A stretch of DNA of 9,559 nucleotides from Phycisphaerae bacterium. GTDB taxonomy: Bacteria > Planctomycetota > Phycisphaerae > UBA1845 > Fen-1342. Shown here one piece after another: positions 8,301 through 9,559 of the stretch. The stretch covers positions 3,864 through 13,422 of the forward strand of contig JALHOX010000072.1 of NCBI GenBank assembly GCA_022842805.1, in the 5' to 3' direction. The notes beneath the pieces are model-generated. The model searched no databases, was not told the DNA's origin, and was given only the letters and a program-made list of their open reading frames with translations. Position 1 is the first letter of the stretch. Each line of letters begins with the position of its first letter. A program made the translations under genes and the position numbers.

Positions 8301-8583
8301 GGGCGCCGACAACCTGTCGCGTCCGATCGTTGACCTCACCAAGCCGATTCGCATGGATGTGTTGCTGCGTCCGGCGGCGCCTTCGTTCGCGCTGGGCGAC
8401 ATGAACTGCGACGGCTTCATCACGGTCGGCGACATCGGCGGCTTTGTGCTGGCGCTGACCAACCCGACGCAGTACGCGATTCAGTTCCCGGGCTGCGACA
8501 TCAACCTCGCAGACATCAACCAGGACGGTTTCGTCACCGTCGGCGATATCGGCGCATTCGTTGCGCTGCTCACCGGCAACTGA
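5314..8583 (+). CDS. Large secreted modular protein with Ig-like domains and C-terminal dockerin
   Basis: The start at 5314 follows GGAGA by 8 nt and opens a signal peptide, likely cut after AVASA (residue 24), leaving 1065 of 1089 residues. Two module types recur. Type a (about 50-135, 543-635, 930-1022) shares 'P.FSG.T' and WVR[LI]TTS (W107, W990). Type b (142-329, 424-540, 808-920) shares LG[IV]RE, IEW[VI]G (E170, E837) and RG..EH (R299, R886). Ig-like beta domains are inferred at about 337-422, 636-718 and 720-806. The last 62 residues (1028-1089) are a type I dockerin with two calcium loops, DMNCDGFITVGD and DINQDGFVTVGD, plus Cys residues that could pair. Dockerins bind cohesins in cellulosomes, but in planctomycetes they also occur without them, and no cohesin is seen here. 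No catalytic motif was recognised, so an extracellular adhesive or carbohydrate-binding role is inferred from the modules. It lies 213 nt after the PEP-CTERM gene. Confidence 0.87.
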   Translation: MRNFLGNSVVQAALGACLTAVASAQVLTPTVGFNSNAGTRPINDPATSQEMFRTPQFSGTTATFIEANTAGQFDNNGAFRAAGASTEGDAGMRVFFDWINPANVDAWVRLTTSDGPSLPNPALNTAGKVRFKLTNISEFFAGNIGICLGIRETGNDVPALANGGISGGIEWVGVSEVANGIVAGANNLVDTTAAGDDVQIFPLGADMSALPAGTTVIGLGGNNTLDTVPGGDDQIRRGYTLGANNERRPIPVVYLAPSANPYDVVVDLATGDVTVDGITTAAGFAGFTGDGVLSAPLNRGTLEHIAIVNDALDSAVRIDFTIDELRFDSPTAYDFLAPTITSQLILGDTSINISVPFGPVDQIEVRRNGIPLPIFNVGSEVYNYTLTVPAVAANDVYTARYRSTQLNAFSALSNSVTVLPEPPAYGFSFLLDEDGDACGFPAGGGWEFVGAPTRVSIAGGDEVPQGRPLFLNSAVWQTITLDLTNANDVVGWLGGDGDVDPSPSGDYGMESIWFNNLSSATPVTREVLIDSIQALDAADNVLVTIRDFESSTLDLTQTRGQATVNNELVAENTTLGAYDGFVAKRLTWLFNAALPAQASFGQLTRSSTCGTSYRWNAANNAKIRFRMVLRAPNPNSLALPVVQGPILVGDSEVVVLNSSTATAVELFVNGVSVASQAPTGTFTIFSGVTLAAGDSVSATQTIGPDESGYAYPKAVQTTLLAPPAPGIPAPVQDGDNVVTVTGIVRLTSLIEIVDSANVVLGSSNTFNPDGTVAITLNRQLDGLENIRARVTNSGGSTLSAPFEVGRGNGDIKIALGVREGNDAGALGTQGVGTGPIEWIGASGTTSGAPNGVSLVPSDNWVTLTFDPAVGPVTSFSGGNNIIDVARGSIEHLAVSVDNVSANRSTGLFELYVDNVVNVGANGGADFIVSDFESFALDAEALFQEPNFSGSTDVNLRFPPADSVVSNEEANGGLQSCKLTFFFRDTAAGRWVRITTSGADNLSRPIVDLTKPIRMDVLLRPAAPSFALGDMNCDGFITVGDIGGFVLALTNPTQYAIQFPGCDINLADINQDGFVTVGDIGAFVALLTGN
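5869..6012 (+). repeat. Duplicated Asp/Asn-rich motif inside the dockerin protein
   Basis: NNLVDTTAAGDD (residues 186-197) and NNTLDTVPGGDD (222-233) are two copies of NN.[LV]DT...GDD spaced 36 residues apart; a degenerate third trace, GANNERR, follows at 242-248. They sit in an insert of roughly 75 residues that enlarges the first type b module relative to the third. The acidic side chains suggest calcium binding, but this is inference from composition. Confidence 0.6.
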
Positions 8584-8588
8584 TGAAT

Positions 8589-8623
8589 CCGCTGCTCGCG
8601 AGCGGGATTTTTCGCTCGCGAGC
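8589..8623 (+). terminator. Intrinsic terminator after the dockerin gene
   Basis: Six nt after the stop codon, CCGCT (8589-8593) can pair with AGCGG (8601-8605), followed by GATTTTT, a short-stem terminator with a T-run. The same bases can form an alternative 11-bp stem, GCTCGCGAGCG (8594-8604) with CGCTCGCGAGC (8613-8623), which would place the T-run in the loop. The 10-nt palindrome GCTCGCGAGC occurs in both arms. Either form is consistent with transcription ending here. Confidence 0.65.
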
Positions 8624-8644
8624 CGGCTGGACTTGAGAGAACAG

Positions 8645-8698
8645 CGCGCGGCGGGAGTCCGGGCTTTGGCTCGGATTCCCGCCGCGCGGCGTTTATTT
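8645..8698 (+). terminator. Second strong terminator hairpin, 20-bp stem
   Basis: Bases 8645-8664 pair with 8669-8688 over 20 bp with only two G-T wobbles and a 4-nt TTTG loop. GCGTTTATTT follows at 8689-8698. The stem is very GC-rich and the T-rich tail fits intrinsic termination of plus-strand transcription. It backs up the hairpin 22 nt upstream and should insulate the next gene. Confidence 0.75.
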
Positions 8699-8798
8699 CG
8701 GAAGGGGAGGCGGCAGATCGGACGCGGGGAGGGTGGGCCGCGCGCCGCTATTGGGCGGGTGCGCCTGCGCGGTCGAAAAGAAGGAGTCGCGGCGATTT

Positions 8799-8823
8799 CG
8801 CGGGCGCGAGTTGTGCGCCCGCG
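8799..8823 (+). other. GC-rich hairpin upstream of the YkgJ-type gene
   Basis: CGCGGGCGC (8799-8807) pairs perfectly with GCGCCCGCG (8815-8823) around a 7-nt loop (GAGTTGT). It ends 35 nt before the start codon and is not followed by a T-run, so it is not a typical terminator. It may be a leader structure or a chance product of high GC. No clear promoter was seen between the terminators and this gene. Confidence 0.4.
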
Positions 8824-8858
8824 CGCCGTGCTGCTCCGAGCCTCGACCGAGGTCGCAC

Positions 8859-9559
8859 ATGCGTCTGCCGATTTACGACCCCACCGCCAGTTTTTCATGC
8901 AGCAGTTGCGGCTGGTGCTGCGACCAGCCCTGGGCCACTGAAATCAGCGAGGCCGACGCCAAGCGCTATGCGGCGTTTGACTGGGCCGCGGTGGCGCCGC
9001 AACTGAAGCGCAAGAAGCTCTTTCGCAAGGCCAAGCGCGACGGCACGGTGGTCTATCGCCTGACGAAGAGCAGCGGCAATCGCTGCGTGTTTCTCTCTGA
9101 GCAGAATCGTTGCCTGGTGCACGAGCACCTGGGCCTCGAGGCCAAGCCGCACATGTGCCGCCAGTTTCCCTATCTGCCCATGGCCTTCGCCGGCGAGCAG
9201 CGGATCTCGCTCAACTACGGCTGCCGCGCTGTGCAGATGAACCATGGGCCGGCGCTCGCCGAACAGGCTGAGGAAGTTCGTGCCACCGTGGCGCCGCTGG
9301 CCGAAGGCGGCCCCGCGCCGGGTTCGGTGAAAATCAGACTGACGAACGACGTCAAAATCTCGGCCGCCGCCGCGGGACGACTGCTCGATCGGATCGCACG
9401 GCTCTTCATCGATCCCGAATGCCCCAGCGTTTTCGCGGCCTTTGCCGAGGCGATCGAAGTTTTGCAGGCGGCGATCGAGCTCAGCCCCTCGGAGCTGGAG
9501 CGGCAGCTCGAGAGCGAATCGGGTACTTCGGCGACGGACTGGTCGGGCGGCGCTGAGCG
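8859..9559 (+). CDS. YkgJ-type cysteine-cluster protein (partial, runs off right edge)
   Basis: The 233 visible residues match the YkgJ/CxxCxxCC family, thought to chelate zinc or iron; related proteins include the flagellin lysine methylase FliB. Residues 14-21 read CSSCGWCC, the defining cluster. Further on, GNRCVFLSEQNRCLVHEH and then KPHMCRQFPY match the family's second cysteine set ('C.fL....C.iH', 'KP..C..FP'), and NYGCRA supplies another Cys. The remaining visible region is helical and lacks cysteines. The ATG at 8859 is preceded by GAGGT at 8849-8853 with a 5-nt spacer. The frame is open to the window end, so the C-terminus is missing. Family assignment is firm; the substrate and biological role are unknown. 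It is separated from the dockerin gene by two terminators, so it is probably an independent unit. Confidence 0.9.
   Translation, partial: MRLPIYDPTASFSCSSCGWCCDQPWATEISEADAKRYAAFDWAAVAPQLKRKKLFRKAKRDGTVVYRLTKSSGNRCVFLSEQNRCLVHEHLGLEAKPHMCRQFPYLPMAFAGEQRISLNYGCRAVQMNHGPALAEQAEEVRATVAPLAEGGPAPGSVKIRLTNDVKISAAAAGRLLDRIARLFIDPECPSVFAAFAEAIEVLQAAIELSPSELERQLESESGTSATDWSGGAE

Noticed and set aside
5158..8898. A 1246-codon open frame on the minus strand covering the whole dockerin gene
   Set aside because: Its product is an Arg/Ala/Asp-rich string without recognisable domains, and it lies antisense to a gene with a signal peptide, repeated modules and a dockerin. Long antisense frames are common in GC-rich genes because of codon bias.
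8895..9409. Minus-strand open frames over the YkgJ-type gene
   Set aside because: The opposite strand carries the complete set of YkgJ cysteine motifs and a well-placed ribosome site.

Overview
This GC-rich window looks like chromosome from a member of the Planctomycetota, perhaps Phycisphaerae-like. The best evidence is a C-terminal dockerin repeat pair of the planctomycete style (MNCDGFITVGD and INQDGFVTVGD, ending in ALLTGN), a neighbouring PEP-CTERM surface protein, and a very large TPR protein. The class-level assignment is inference.

Left half, minus strand: a SIR2-like domain fused to about twenty TPR-type repeats (253-3837) is followed after 23 nt by a rhodanese-domain gene (229 to beyond the left edge). 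They probably form one transcription unit. The SIR2 part keeps the nucleotide-binding GAG motif, the Asn of SNFD and the His of THG, so it could be an active NAD+-cleaving enzyme carrying its own repeat scaffold, an architecture reminiscent of SIR2 NADases in anti-phage defence. No other defence gene is visible nearby.

Centre: a 480-nt divergent intergenic region (3838-4317) holds a candidate sigma70-type promoter and a G-quadruplex motif but no convincing gene.

Right half, plus strand: a small secreted PEP-CTERM protein (4318-5100) and a 1089-residue secreted, modular, dockerin-terminated protein (5314-8583). Both are probably exported to the cell surface, each with a different C-terminal tag. 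Two strong hairpins follow the second gene and look like tandem intrinsic terminators. A YkgJ-type cysteine-cluster (CxxCxxCC) gene begins at 8859 and runs off the right edge.

The most interesting items are the SIR2-TPR fusion with its almost invariant 38-residue (114-bp) register, and the duplicated-module dockerin protein with an Asp/Asn-rich insert. Nothing here proves a new multi-gene system; the strongest candidate is the single-gene SIR2-TPR protein.
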